Shown here piece after piece: positions 49,001 through 56,460 of a DNA stretch of 64,000 bases; the first letter of the stretch is position 1; every line of letters starts with the position of its first letter. The DNA comes from CAZNUM01 sp964539305. Lineage in GTDB: Bacteria > Fidelibacterota > Marinisomatia > Marinisomatales > TCS55. Made by a program: the position numbers and the translations under genes. The notes under the pieces are model-generated. The model ran no database searches. It worked only from the letters and a program-made list of their open reading frames with translations, and was not told where the DNA came from. The DNA is taken from the NCBI GenBank assembly GCA_964539305.1, contig CAZIIM010000005.1, positions 1-64,000 of the forward strand, in the 5' to 3' direction.

Positions 49001-49172
49001 TTTGGTGGTTAATGGTGTGGTCCTTCCCGGAGATCCAATAAGGCGTCGAGGGCTGTGCCCCAACGCGGCCATGTTGGTCGATCCCATTCTGAAAAATGTG
49101 TGCTTGACCGACCCCATCGGGGGAAGCGCCTCCTTCTACGATACGCGAGTAAATTTGGTTAAAGTCGCTTAA
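46014..49172 (+). CDS. ttrA: TtrA-like molybdopterin oxidoreductase catalytic subunit (tetrathionate/sulfur-oxyanion/arsenate reductase group)
   Basis: 1052 residues from ATG 46014, which overlaps the ttrC stop. Tat signal NRRDFIKSSALLGGTLFF (residues 14-31), so periplasmic. N-terminal [4Fe-4S] ligands C61, C64, C68 and the later Cys in GKLCPKGQAG. Bis-MGD binding segments: VVDPRFSKTAAKAWKWVPIQPGTDAAL, LISLNLLIGSADWKGGW, and a C-terminal domain with HFGHWAYG...NAAML. HTTICEQSHHIAFAQATNKY probably holds the metal-ligating Cys. The long spacer after the first motif and total length near 1050 fit TtrA/SreA rather than PhsA or NapA. Actual acceptor (tetrathionate, sulfur, arsenate, selenate) is not decided by sequence; operon order B-C-A and PhnD-type sensor favour tetrathionate or a similar sulfur anion. 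Confidence 0.85.
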   Translation: MTHQDEKLITKCINRRDFIKSSALLGGTLFFSNQLQGQNNNGTKKRDYPLNDAENIIYSVCLQCHTDCPIKCKVENGVLTKIDGPAYSTMSLQPHIPYATHPAAAAKIDGKLCPKGQAGIQSLYDPYRLVKVLKRAGKRGSNQWEVISFQQAIDEIVNGGKLFKSVPGEEDRQVQGLKDLFKVKDPKVMKALKSDSSKVAKGEMALETFRKKHQSYLSALIDPRYPDLGPVNNQFCFLAGRIEHGRKEFAKRWLKDGFGSVNWYEHTTICEQSHHIAFAQATNKYIKGKWTKGKHHLKPDALHSEFIIYFGTGAFEANFGPTVMAERVTAGITENRLKIAVVDPRFSKTAAKAWKWVPIQPGTDAALAMGMIRWIIENNRHDVTYLSNANQAAAKADGESTWTTAGYLIKIDEKGLPGKYLRAKELNLGDEHTFVVLKNGKPIATAIDEKGKAVEGELLVDRTVQGIRVKTAFQLLWEQCASKSLAEWAQLAGVDVNTIRELADEFTSHGKKAVVEFYRGPVQHTNGYYNAQALISLNLLIGSADWKGGWSTGGGHWHESGGKANNPYNLGKGMHPGKLGSYGITISKEKSHYEETTLYKKDGYPAKRPFYPFTGNVYQEVIPAAGEGYPYHLKALFLHKGTPVFASPAGHKMIEILTDLEKIPLFFACDIVVGESSMYADYIFPDLSIWERWGFPHITPDVQNKTSKVRQPVVAPLTETVTVMGEKIPVSMEAVILAIAERLKLSGFGKNGLGKGLDLTRPEDFWLKMAANIAMGDKPGEELPEASADEIKLFWTARKHFPKELLDPSRLKKAAGPYWKRVVYLLNRGGRYEDFSLAYHGNKLNHRFKGSFNLYAEPVGTSRNALSGALFSGIANYEPVKDALGNTINMKGYAYHLITYKEIVGGQSRTLPTDYWLSSTLPENFVLMNRQDAEQAGLKNGSRVRLSGPTNSAGIWDLKNGQKVPMVGKVRITEGIRPGTVAVSWHFGHWAYGAADLVVNGVVLPGDPIRRRGLCPNAAMLVDPILKNVCLTDPIGGSASFYDTRVNLVKVA

Positions 49173-49179
49173 ATAATTT

Positions 49180-49202
49180 AGGGGTTGTATAATAACTACC
49201 CT
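49180..49202 (+). terminator. Weak hairpin after ttrA, possible terminator
   Basis: AGGGGTT (49180-49186) pairs with AAC-TA-CCCT (49194-49202) with a 2-base bulge; TGAGTTTTG follows. The stem is short and the T-run is interrupted, so read-through into moaA is likely. Confidence 0.3.
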
Positions 49203-49275
49203 TGAGTTTTGAAAAAATGGATTCCATCTTTCTTTTTGGGAATTCAATGTAGCGTCTCTAATTTTGAACGGTTCT

Positions 49276-49320
49276 CTCAGCCGAACGATCTAAGTTCCCT
49301 GTTGTGGAATAAGATCTGAG
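49276..49320 (+). promoter_or_regulatory. Structured sequence upstream of moaA
   Basis: Three nested helices: CTCA/TGAG (49276-49279 with 49317-49320), GATCT/AGATC (49287-49291 with 49312-49316) and TTCC/GGAA (49295-49298 with 49306-49309), all perfect, then a small GCCG-GTA-CGGC hairpin at 49321-49331. There is no terminal T-run. It could be an RNA element or an activator site. It does not match the Moco riboswitch as I know it. Confidence 0.35.
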
Positions 49321-49335
49321 GCCGGTACGGCAGCG

Positions 49336-49352
49336 CTGGAAACGGCGTTGTT
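49336..49352 (+). promoter_or_regulatory. Possible second sigma-54 promoter, before moaA
   Basis: CTGGAAACGGCGTTGTT has GG and GT separated by 10 bases and shares the TTGTT -12 end with the site at 42729. It matches 9 of 13 informative consensus positions, so it is weak. It lies 23 bases before ATG 49375, leaving a leader of about 10 bases. Confidence 0.3.
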
Positions 49353-49374
49353 TGCTCCCGCATTTGGAAAGAGA

Positions 49375-50415
49375 ATGGACATAAAAACATATCCTATTAC
49401 TGTTCTGGAACCGGAGCCCGTTTCGCGGGCTGAGTACCTTTTAAACGATCGTTACGGTCGTACTTTTGATTACCTCCGGATTGCCCTGAACGAAAGATGT
49501 AACTTGCGTTGCCTTTATTGCATGCCGGAGGAGGGAATCCGGTTTCGTCCCCGCCACGAATTATTAACGACCGGTGAAATCATCCGGATTATCGAAGTGG
49601 CTGCCCGCCTGGGAGTGACCAAAATCCGTTATACGGGCGGTGAACCGCTTTTGAACCAGGATCTTGTACACTTGGTGAAAGCAGCCAGCCAAACACCGGG
49701 GATTGAGTCTGTTCACCTCACAACCAACGGCGTATTATTGGCGGAAAAGATTACCTCCCTGAAGCGGGCCGGACTGTCCGGTGTGAATATTAGTCTGGAT
49801 ACACTGGACTCTGAAAAATACACCCGGATTACCCGCCGGCAGGAGCTTGAGAGCGTTCTGGAAGGCTTTCAGGCGGCTTTGGACGAGAAGCTTCATGTCA
49901 AAATTAATGTGGTGGCTCTCCGCGGATTTAACGATACGGAATTACCTGATTTTGTCGCTCTGACTCATCATCACCCTATTACTGTCCGGTTTATTGAATT
50001 GATGCCCTTTGACGCCCACCAGATCTGGAGAACGGGTAAATTTTATTCCCAGACCCATATTATTGAAACACTCCATAAACTGTATCCCTCACTGGAGCGC
50101 GCTGAAGGGACAAAGACGGAACAATCCGTTTTCCGTATTCCCGGTCACTGCGGCAAGATCGCCGTGATACCAGCCTACAGTCGGAGTATTTGTGGCACCT
50201 GTAACCGGATACGGATCACGGCCGATGGGAAAATCCGTAATTGCCTTTACGCCACAAAAGAGTATAATCTTCGAACCGGTCTCCGGGAAGGGATGACCGA
50301 TGCGGATCTGGCCACTCTGCTGAAAGAAGCCATGTGGCATAAACCAAAAGATGGTTGGAGCGCCCAGAATAAAGGAATTACTTTAAGAGAGAGTATGACC
50401 CAGATCGGAGGATAA
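49375..50415 (+). CDS. moaA: GTP 3',8-cyclase MoaA
   Basis: Radical-SAM enzyme for the first step of molybdenum cofactor synthesis, GTP to 3',8-cyclo-dihydro-GTP. 346 residues from ATG 49375 (GGAAAGAG upstream). N-terminal [4Fe-4S] C42-x3-C46-x2-C49, SAM motif RYTGGEPLLN, C-terminal cluster CGTCNRIRITADGKIRNCLY, and the functional GG tail (MTQIGG). Starts a tightly packed seven-gene run; the stop overlaps moaCB by TAATG. Compared with ttrA just upstream, base composition returns to that of the rest of the window. Confidence 0.96.
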   Translation: MDIKTYPITVLEPEPVSRAEYLLNDRYGRTFDYLRIALNERCNLRCLYCMPEEGIRFRPRHELLTTGEIIRIIEVAARLGVTKIRYTGGEPLLNQDLVHLVKAASQTPGIESVHLTTNGVLLAEKITSLKRAGLSGVNISLDTLDSEKYTRITRRQELESVLEGFQAALDEKLHVKINVVALRGFNDTELPDFVALTHHHPITVRFIELMPFDAHQIWRTGKFYSQTHIIETLHKLYPSLERAEGTKTEQSVFRIPGHCGKIAVIPAYSRSICGTCNRIRITADGKIRNCLYATKEYNLRTGLREGMTDADLATLLKEAMWHKPKDGWSAQNKGITLRESMTQIGG

Positions 50416-51365
50416 TGACCGTGGGAAAACAATTCAGCCACCTGGATTCGACAGGGCAGGTGAAAATGGTTGACGTAACATCGAAAACACCGACTACTCG
50501 GGTGGCTACCGCCGAAGGGAAAATCTATTTACAAATCGAAACCCTCCAGGCGATTAAAGACAATTCATTGCCAAAGGGGAATGTTTTCACGACGGCAAAA
50601 CTGGCAGGGATCCAGGCAGCCAAAAAAACGGCTGGCTTGATTCCCCTCTGCCATCCTTTACCTCTTTCCTGGATTGACCTGGCGTTTGAAACAAAACAGG
50701 ATCATATTCTGATCCGATCTATTGTCAAGACCCAGGCCGGAACAGGGGTCGAAATGGAGGCTTTAACAGCCGTTTCGGTGGCAGCACTTACAATATATGA
50801 TATGTGCAAAGCTGTGGACCCCTCCATGAAAATCACTGGAATTCGCCTGGTTGAAAAAACGGGTGGCAGGACCAGTTTTCAAACCCAGTACCGCCCCAGG
50901 GTTGGGGTCATCACCTTGAGTGACCGGATCGCCGCCGGGGAAGGGAACGATAAATCGGGTACCCTGCTTCAGGAAGGTTTTAAAGCGGCCGGTTGTCCGG
51001 TGGATCATTACCTCCTGTTACCGGATGGATCGAAGAAATTAAAGTCAACTCTGCAGGATTGGATTGAGTCCGGAGTGGAGTTAATCCTGACTACCGGTGG
51101 GACGGGATTGGGACCCCGGGATCTCACAATACCTGAAGTTGAGAAGCTCCTTGAAACACGGTTGCCGGGTGTAGAGCAGGCGCTTCACGCCTATGGACGT
51201 AAGAAAATCAAAACTGCCATGCTTTCCAGATTACTTGCCGGAACAATCGGAGAGACGATCATCATCTGTCTTCCCGGGAGTCCAGGGGCGGTGAAAGATG
51301 CCCTTGAAGTCTTGATTCCAACGATTTTCCACGCGGGGGAGATTTTAAAAGGAGCACACCATTAG
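50415..51365 (+). CDS. moaCB: MoaC-MoaB/MogA fusion: cyclic pyranopterin phosphate synthase plus molybdopterin adenylyltransferase
   Basis: 316 residues. Residues 1-155 are MoaC (HLDSTGQVKMVDVTSK, CHPLPLSW, GVEMEALTAVSVAALTIYDMCKA, the catalytic region), converting the MoaA product to cPMP. Residues 160-316 are MoaB/MogA (VGVITLSDRIAAGEGNDKSG, ILTTGGTGLGPRDLTIPE, LPGSPGAVKDAL), adenylating molybdopterin. Such MoaC-MoaB fusions are known in several phyla and join two non-consecutive steps. Overlaps: TAATG with moaA, TAGTG with the permease. Confidence 0.94.
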   Translation: MTVGKQFSHLDSTGQVKMVDVTSKTPTTRVATAEGKIYLQIETLQAIKDNSLPKGNVFTTAKLAGIQAAKKTAGLIPLCHPLPLSWIDLAFETKQDHILIRSIVKTQAGTGVEMEALTAVSVAALTIYDMCKAVDPSMKITGIRLVEKTGGRTSFQTQYRPRVGVITLSDRIAAGEGNDKSGTLLQEGFKAAGCPVDHYLLLPDGSKKLKSTLQDWIESGVELILTTGGTGLGPRDLTIPEVEKLLETRLPGVEQALHAYGRKKIKTAMLSRLLAGTIGETIIICLPGSPGAVKDALEVLIPTIFHAGEILKGAHH

Positions 51366-52111
51366 TGGAATGGCTGCTTCCGATTCTGTTTTTCTTCATC
51401 GCCGTCCTGTACTCCAGTGTGGGGTTGGGAGGTGGTTCTTCCTATACGGCTCTTATGGCCATCTTCGGTGTCAGCCATCGTTTAATACCCACCACTTCCC
51501 TGACGCTTAATTTGCTGGTTACTTCTCTTGGAGTGTACCATTTCTGGCGCAGGGGTCACGGACGTCTGAAACTTCTATTGCCCTTTCTGATTACCTCCGT
51601 ACCTCTGGCATATTTGGCAGGGTCTCTTGATCTTCCCAGAATTGTCTTCCTTATTTTACTCCTGATTACCCTCTGTCTGGTGGCCGTACGCATTTTTTTA
51701 TTTAACCGGTTGCAGTTTACCTTCTCCCTGGCGGGTTTTAATCGATGGGCGGTTATCCTGGGACTTGGTGCTGTGCTGGGATTTGTGGCTGGTGCCGTCG
51801 GAATTGGAGGCGGGATTTATCTGGTTCCGCTGTTAATCATGTTTCAACTGGCAAATGAGAAGGAAGCGGCTGCCACGGGTGCCGCTTTTATCTGGATTAA
51901 TTCTCTGACTGGTCTGGTAGCCAGGTTCCAGCAGGGGGCCTACGACCTTGGTTTCATGATTCCGCTGCTGGGCGCGGTTGCCTTTGGAGGATTGTTAGGG
52001 TCTTATTTTGGTGCTGTCCGCTTTCGTCCTGAAACTATTCAAGGCATCATGGGAATTGTAATTCTGATTGCCATCATTATTCTGGTGAATCGACTGCTAT
52101 GGTCTCTGTAA
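51365..52111 (+). CDS. TauE/SafE-family membrane anion permease
   Basis: 248 residues from GTG 51365, eight or so TM helices. Two TauE/SafE repeats with glycine-rich turns: YSSVGLGGGSSYTALMAIFG and AGAVGIGGGIYLVPLLIMF, each followed by a TSxTxN/TGAAFIWINS-type loop. Family members move sulfite, sulfonates or other small anions, mostly outward. It lies inside the Moco operon, overlapped on both sides (1 base with moaCB, 13 with moeA), so it should serve the pathway or its enzyme: sulfite export, or molybdate or tetrathionate-product movement are candidates. No modABC is present in the window. Confidence 0.85.
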   Translation: MEWLLPILFFFIAVLYSSVGLGGGSSYTALMAIFGVSHRLIPTTSLTLNLLVTSLGVYHFWRRGHGRLKLLLPFLITSVPLAYLAGSLDLPRIVFLILLLITLCLVAVRIFLFNRLQFTFSLAGFNRWAVILGLGAVLGFVAGAVGIGGGIYLVPLLIMFQLANEKEAAATGAAFIWINSLTGLVARFQQGAYDLGFMIPLLGAVAFGGLLGSYFGAVRFRPETIQGIMGIVILIAIIILVNRLLWSL

Positions 52112-53322
52112 CAGAAGCACAACAAATAATTAAAAGTCACATCCCCAGACCATCAAAAGAAGTTGTGGAACTGTCGAAAGCTTCAGAGCGGATTCTGGCT
52201 AGCGATATTCTCGCCCCCTTCCCCATGCCCCGTTTTCATAATTCGGCCATGGATGGCTTTGCTGTTCATTCAAAAGATACGGAAGGGGCCTTGCCGAGCC
52301 ATCCTGTGGAATTGAAACTCGCCGGAGTAATCCCCGCTGGGGAAACAAAATCAGTTTCTCTTCCTCAGGGTCACTGCGTTCAAATCATGACCGGTGCCCC
52401 CATGCCAAAGGGCGCTGATGCGGTTGTGAAAGTGGAGGATACCAGTGGTTTCAGCGACTCGGGTACGGTTCAAATATTCCATTCGGCCAAGTCCGGTGAG
52501 AATGTGAGATTACGCAGCGAGGAAATTCAGGAAGGGACTTCTTTGATTACCGTTGGAACCAAAATCACAGCTGCCGAATTGGGGGTTTTGGCTTCATTTG
52601 GATTTGGACAGGTCCCGGTTTTTCGTCGTGTGAAGGTGGCTGTGTTCGTGACGGGAGATGAGCTGCAACAACCGGGTGTGGAACTGAAAGCGGGACAAAT
52701 CTACAATTCCAATCTGCCCGTTTTAGTGGATTTGGTGGAGAAATCCGGTGCCAAAGTAGTAATTCAAACGTGGATCAGGGATGATCAAACAGTGCTGGAA
52801 ACCAGTCTTCGACAGGCCCTGGAGACAGCAGATTTAATTCTTACCACCGGTGGAGTTTCCATGGGTCGCTTTGACTATCTTCGTCCTGTTCTGGAACGTC
52901 TGGGAGTAAGGGAACATTTCTGGAAAGTGGCTCAAAAACCGGGGAAACCTCTGTATTTTGGCAGCAGGGATAGCAAACTGATTTTCAGTCTGCCGGGGAA
53001 TCCTGTTTCCGCCTTTGTCGGCTTTATGGTTTGGGTGTGGCCCGTGTTGGCAAAATGGCAGGGAGCACCCCCATTGAAGGTGACCACAGGCCGATTGAAG
53101 ACCCCCTTCAAACGGGAAAAGGATAAATATCGCTTTTTATTTGGTACTGCCCGAATGGAGGAGGGAGACCTGATGTGTGAACCTGCAACCAAAACCGGTT
53201 CCCATATGTTAACGGCCGCGCTGGATGCAAACTGTATTCTGGAGGCGGAACCGGGTGAATCACCATTAACCGTTGGAAGTGAAATCCGGCTCCAGTTATT
53301 ACCCTGGAGATCCCTTGTCTGA
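52099..53322 (+). CDS. moeA: Molybdopterin molybdenumtransferase MoeA
   Basis: Inserts molybdate into adenylated molybdopterin. 407 residues, full length. MPRFHNSAMDGFAVHS near residue 40, VQIMTGAPMPKGADAVVKVED (about 93), VFVTGDELQQPGVELKAGQIYNSN (about 180), LTTGGVSMGRFDYL (about 248), FSLPGNPVSAFVGF (about 297), and the C-terminal MoeA_C domain. Start overlaps the permease by 13 bases; stop overlaps the next start by 8. Confidence 0.95.
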   Translation: MVSVTEAQQIIKSHIPRPSKEVVELSKASERILASDILAPFPMPRFHNSAMDGFAVHSKDTEGALPSHPVELKLAGVIPAGETKSVSLPQGHCVQIMTGAPMPKGADAVVKVEDTSGFSDSGTVQIFHSAKSGENVRLRSEEIQEGTSLITVGTKITAAELGVLASFGFGQVPVFRRVKVAVFVTGDELQQPGVELKAGQIYNSNLPVLVDLVEKSGAKVVIQTWIRDDQTVLETSLRQALETADLILTTGGVSMGRFDYLRPVLERLGVREHFWKVAQKPGKPLYFGSRDSKLIFSLPGNPVSAFVGFMVWVWPVLAKWQGAPPLKVTTGRLKTPFKREKDKYRFLFGTARMEEGDLMCEPATKTGSHMLTAALDANCILEAEPGESPLTVGSEIRLQLLPWRSLV

Positions 53323-54304
53323 GGCCACCATATTGACACCGGCCCTGCTCCAGGAATGGATTGATACGAACCGTCCATTCAAAGTCATTGATGTGCGTCC
53401 GGAAGATCAGAGACGACAGCACCCCCTTCGACGGATTCGGGTCGATGCGGAAACCGATAGTGACTTTCCAGTGGAGAACCGTGATCCTCTGGTGCTCATT
53501 TGTCAGTATGGCATCATAACAGAAGGAATTATTGTGGAAAGAGGCCTGAAAAACGCTTTTAGCCTGTTGGGAGGTGCCCAGGCGTGGGAAGAATATCAGG
53601 CTGAACGGCTGGACTTAAGTTCCTGGTCCCGGCAAATTGCCCTGCCCGAGCTAGGAGTGATTGGACAGAAAAAATTGCGTGAAGCCACCGTGGCAATTGT
53701 CGGAATCGGGGGCCTGGGGTGCGCTGCGGCCACCGTACTGGCCGGGTCAGGCATTGGCCGGTTGATTCTGGTGGATGGGGATCATGTCGCTCAATCGAAC
53801 CTACATCGCCAGCCCCTTTTTGGCCTGTCGGATCTGGGAAAACCTAAAGTGGTCGTTGCTGCTGAACGCCTTCAGGGGATGCATCCGGAGTTGACTATTG
53901 CGATGGTTCAGGAGTACTTGAGAGCAGAAAATGGGGATGAAATTCTCTCTGAGGCGCATATTATTCTGGATGCCAGCGATAATCTTGAGACCCGTCGTTT
54001 GTTGAATGAAATTTCTAAGCGACTGAAGATTCCTTTAATTTATGGGGGCCTTTACCGTTTTGAAGGGCAGGTAGCAGTACTAAACCATAACGGAAGTTCG
54101 GGGTACGATGATTTATTCCCGGGCAATATAGAAAAAGGCGATCCTTGTTCCACCGCTGGGACCCTGGGAATGTTACCGGCAATCATTGGGAATATTCAGG
54201 CACTGGAAGCGGTGAAACTCATTACGGGGATCCAACCTAATCTGTCCGGAAAATTATTGCTGTACAATGGGCTGACCCATCAGACCGAAACCATCAGACT
54301 ATAA
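53315..54304 (+). CDS. moeB: MoeB-like adenylyltransferase with N-terminal rhodanese domain
   Basis: 329 residues from TTG 53315, chosen because GGAGA lies 4 bases upstream; an earlier in-frame TTG (53273) adds 14 residues from within moeA. Residues about 8-95 are rhodanese-like (FKVIDVRPEDQRRQHP; LVLICQYGIITEG with the active Cys). Residues about 105-329 are the E1-like domain (AIVGIGGLGCAAATVLAGSGI, LVDGDHVAQSNLHRQPLF, DASDNLETRRLLNE), which adenylates the MoaD C-terminus. The order is the reverse of MOCS3-type proteins. The zinc CxxC found in MoeB is replaced (SSGYDDLFP), while CSTAGTLG is kept. Confidence 0.9.
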   Translation: MSEATILTPALLQEWIDTNRPFKVIDVRPEDQRRQHPLRRIRVDAETDSDFPVENRDPLVLICQYGIITEGIIVERGLKNAFSLLGGAQAWEEYQAERLDLSSWSRQIALPELGVIGQKKLREATVAIVGIGGLGCAAATVLAGSGIGRLILVDGDHVAQSNLHRQPLFGLSDLGKPKVVVAAERLQGMHPELTIAMVQEYLRAENGDEILSEAHIILDASDNLETRRLLNEISKRLKIPLIYGGLYRFEGQVAVLNHNGSSGYDDLFPGNIEKGDPCSTAGTLGMLPAIIGNIQALEAVKLITGIQPNLSGKLLLYNGLTHQTETIRL

Positions 54305-54338
54305 TGTTGGGTCCAGAAATGACAGATTCGGAATTAAA

Positions 54339-54581
54339 ATGAAGATTAGGGTTAAATGCTTTTCTCAAGTGCGCTATGCCCTCGGCGTGGATGCGCTCGA
54401 ATTGGAATTACCGGAAGGATCCACCACGGCCGATTTGGAGAAAATAATCCGTGAACGGGGAGGGGATCTTTTAGAAAAGATTACGCTGAGAACAGCCGTG
54501 AATCAGCATTATTGCAAGGAACCGCTGGAATTAAGAGAGGGGGACGAAGTTGCTTTCATTCCCCCGGTTCAGGGAGGCTGA
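54339..54581 (+). CDS. moaD: Molybdopterin synthase sulfur carrier subunit MoaD
   Basis: 80 residues, ubiquitin-like fold: IRVKCFSQVRYALG, LELPEGSTTADL, AVNQHYC, DEVAFIPPVQGG. The terminal GG is the site of adenylation by MoeB and thiocarboxylation. The stop shares a base with the moaE start (TGATG). 34 bases after moeB. Confidence 0.95.
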   Translation: MKIRVKCFSQVRYALGVDALELELPEGSTTADLEKIIRERGGDLLEKITLRTAVNQHYCKEPLELREGDEVAFIPPVQGG

Positions 54582-54997
54582 TGGTTATCGCTGAAATTGT
54601 TCAGGGAACGATTGTTCCTTTCCCCAGGGATGAATTACGCCATGATTCAGGATCGGAAGTCATTTTTAACGGGCATGTCCGCTCAATGGAAGAAGGTCGG
54701 GAAATCCTGGCATTGGAATATGAGCAATACGCTGGAATGGCGGAACAGGAACTGAAAAAACTGGCTGAAGCAACCGTAAAACGGTTTCCCATCCAGGATC
54801 TGTTTTGTCGTCATCGCGTGGGGGAGGTGCGAGTAGGGGAAACGGTTATTCATGTCGTCATATGGTCACGTCACCGACAGGAGGGCTTTCAGGCCATGGC
54901 CTGGTTCATGAACCAACTGAAGCGGGAGGTGCCCATCTGGAAATGGGCGATTCTTCCAGACGGTCGCAAAATTCCCAGTGAATGCACGCATCAATGA
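54581..54997 (+). CDS. moaE: Molybdopterin synthase catalytic subunit MoaE
   Basis: 138 residues from ATG 54581; the frame is open upstream inside moaD but that part is not native. Family motifs: FNGHVRSMEEGREILALEYEQYAGMAE, FCRHRVGEVRVGE (RHRxG), SRHRQEGFQAMAWFMNQLKREVPIWKWA (K-x-x-P-I-W-K active site). Adds two sulfurs from MoaD thiocarboxylate to cPMP. Last Moco gene; the anion transporter follows after 27 bases and may be co-transcribed. Confidence 0.95.
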   Translation: MVIAEIVQGTIVPFPRDELRHDSGSEVIFNGHVRSMEEGREILALEYEQYAGMAEQELKKLAEATVKRFPIQDLFCRHRVGEVRVGETVIHVVIWSRHRQEGFQAMAWFMNQLKREVPIWKWAILPDGRKIPSECTHQ

Positions 54998-55024
54998 CCT
55001 GTCCTGCCTAAATTAACAACGATT

Positions 55025-56437
55025 ATGCTGGGTTTCTCACATCAGTCGCTGGCCAATTTCCTTTTTTGGGTTACCCAGAAAAAATGGTTTTTAATCGCCC
55101 TTCTCATCGGGACGATTCTTATCTTACTCCCTACACCCAGCGATCTCTCTGTGGCCGGTTACCGTTCCATTATTATTGTAGTCACTGCCCTGATCATGAT
55201 CATTAAGGAACCAATTCCGCTCCCGGCCATTGCCTTGTATATTTTAGTGCTGGAGGTGTATTTCGGGATTGATTCTCCGGACGGTATTGCCCATTCTTTC
55301 ATGAATGACGCCGTTTTTTTCATTATGGGTTCTCTCATGCTGGCGGTGGCCATTGTGAAACAGGGCTGGGATACACGCATTGCCCTTGGTATTATTCGAC
55401 TGACCGGAAATAAGACCAGCCGGATTGTATTCGGATTTACGGCCATATCGGCCCTGTTTTCCTCCTTTATTGGGATGCACACGGTGGCAGCGTTAATGCT
55501 CCCCATCGCAATGACCCTTATTAAATACACTTCCGACGACCAAAACAGGATCAAGGGTTTGACAGGGGCCTTATTATTTGCGATTGCTTACGGCGCTTTA
55601 CTCGGATCGATTGGCACTCCCAGTGGCGGCGGCCGGAACGCCATCATGATGTCCTATTTTCAACAGTTCAACATTGACCTTTCCTACGTCCAGTGGATTC
55701 TACTGATTTATCCCCTCCTAATCCTGGAGATTCCGATCATTGTGTTGTTGTTACTCCGGGAATTCAAACCGGAAGTGAGGCGTATGGACAGCAGTGTACG
55801 GAAACTGGTGATTCAGGTAGCGAAATCGGAAGCTTTCACCGGTCGGAATACAATTGCCGTTGTGATGTTTTTCCTGATCTTCGCCGGGTGGGTGTTTCTG
55901 TCGGATACAGTGGGACTGGGAACCATCGCCTTGACGGGTGTTTTACTTTATCTGGTGGCCGGATTTGTCAAATGGGAGGACTTGAATCAGAAGACCCATT
56001 GGGGCGTCATTATCCTGTTCGGTGCCACCATCTCTCTAGGTTCAAACATTAAGGATACGGGTGCTGCCTACTGGATGGCAAACCACCTGGTGGATATGAT
56101 CGGGAATATTCTGCACATGATTCCCTACGCTACCGATGTGGTAGTGGTGCTCATGACCACGGCTCTGGCAAATGTCCTTTCCAGCACCGCTACGGTGGCG
56201 GTGCTGGCACCGGTAACCCTGAATATGGGTCCCGATACCCTTCATCTGGGTTTGGTAACGGCGATCGCTTCTTCTTTCGGGTTTTTTACAGCAGTGGCGG
56301 CTCCGGCCTGCACGATCATTTATTCCAGCGGACTGGTTGAAGTCAGGGATTTTATGCGCGCAGGCTGGAAAGTGGGTTTGTTGTCCATGGTACTGGTTAT
56401 CCTCTACGCCAATACATATTGGATGCTTTTCAATTGA
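55025..56437 (+). CDS. DASS/SLC13-family anion:sodium symporter
   Basis: 470 residues, about 12 TM segments in two repeats. Hairpin/SNT-like motifs: NDAVFFIMGSLMLAVAIVKQGWDTRIAL, SSFIGMHTVAALMLPIAMTL in repeat 1, and ILFGATISLGSNIKDTGAAYWMA, ALANVLSSTATVAVLAPVTL in repeat 2. Family substrates are di- and tricarboxylates or sulfate, driven by Na+. Here it follows the Moco genes by 27 bases and precedes a Usp gene by 23. A role in oxyanion supply (sulfate, perhaps molybdate) is only inference; succinate or citrate uptake is equally allowed. Confidence 0.85.
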   Translation: MLGFSHQSLANFLFWVTQKKWFLIALLIGTILILLPTPSDLSVAGYRSIIIVVTALIMIIKEPIPLPAIALYILVLEVYFGIDSPDGIAHSFMNDAVFFIMGSLMLAVAIVKQGWDTRIALGIIRLTGNKTSRIVFGFTAISALFSSFIGMHTVAALMLPIAMTLIKYTSDDQNRIKGLTGALLFAIAYGALLGSIGTPSGGGRNAIMMSYFQQFNIDLSYVQWILLIYPLLILEIPIIVLLLLREFKPEVRRMDSSVRKLVIQVAKSEAFTGRNTIAVVMFFLIFAGWVFLSDTVGLGTIALTGVLLYLVAGFVKWEDLNQKTHWGVIILFGATISLGSNIKDTGAAYWMANHLVDMIGNILHMIPYATDVVVVLMTTALANVLSSTATVAVLAPVTLNMGPDTLHLGLVTAIASSFGFFTAVAAPACTIIYSSGLVEVRDFMRAGWKVGLLSMVLVILYANTYWMLFN

Positions 56438-56460
56438 AATGGAATTAATATAGTGAAGCC

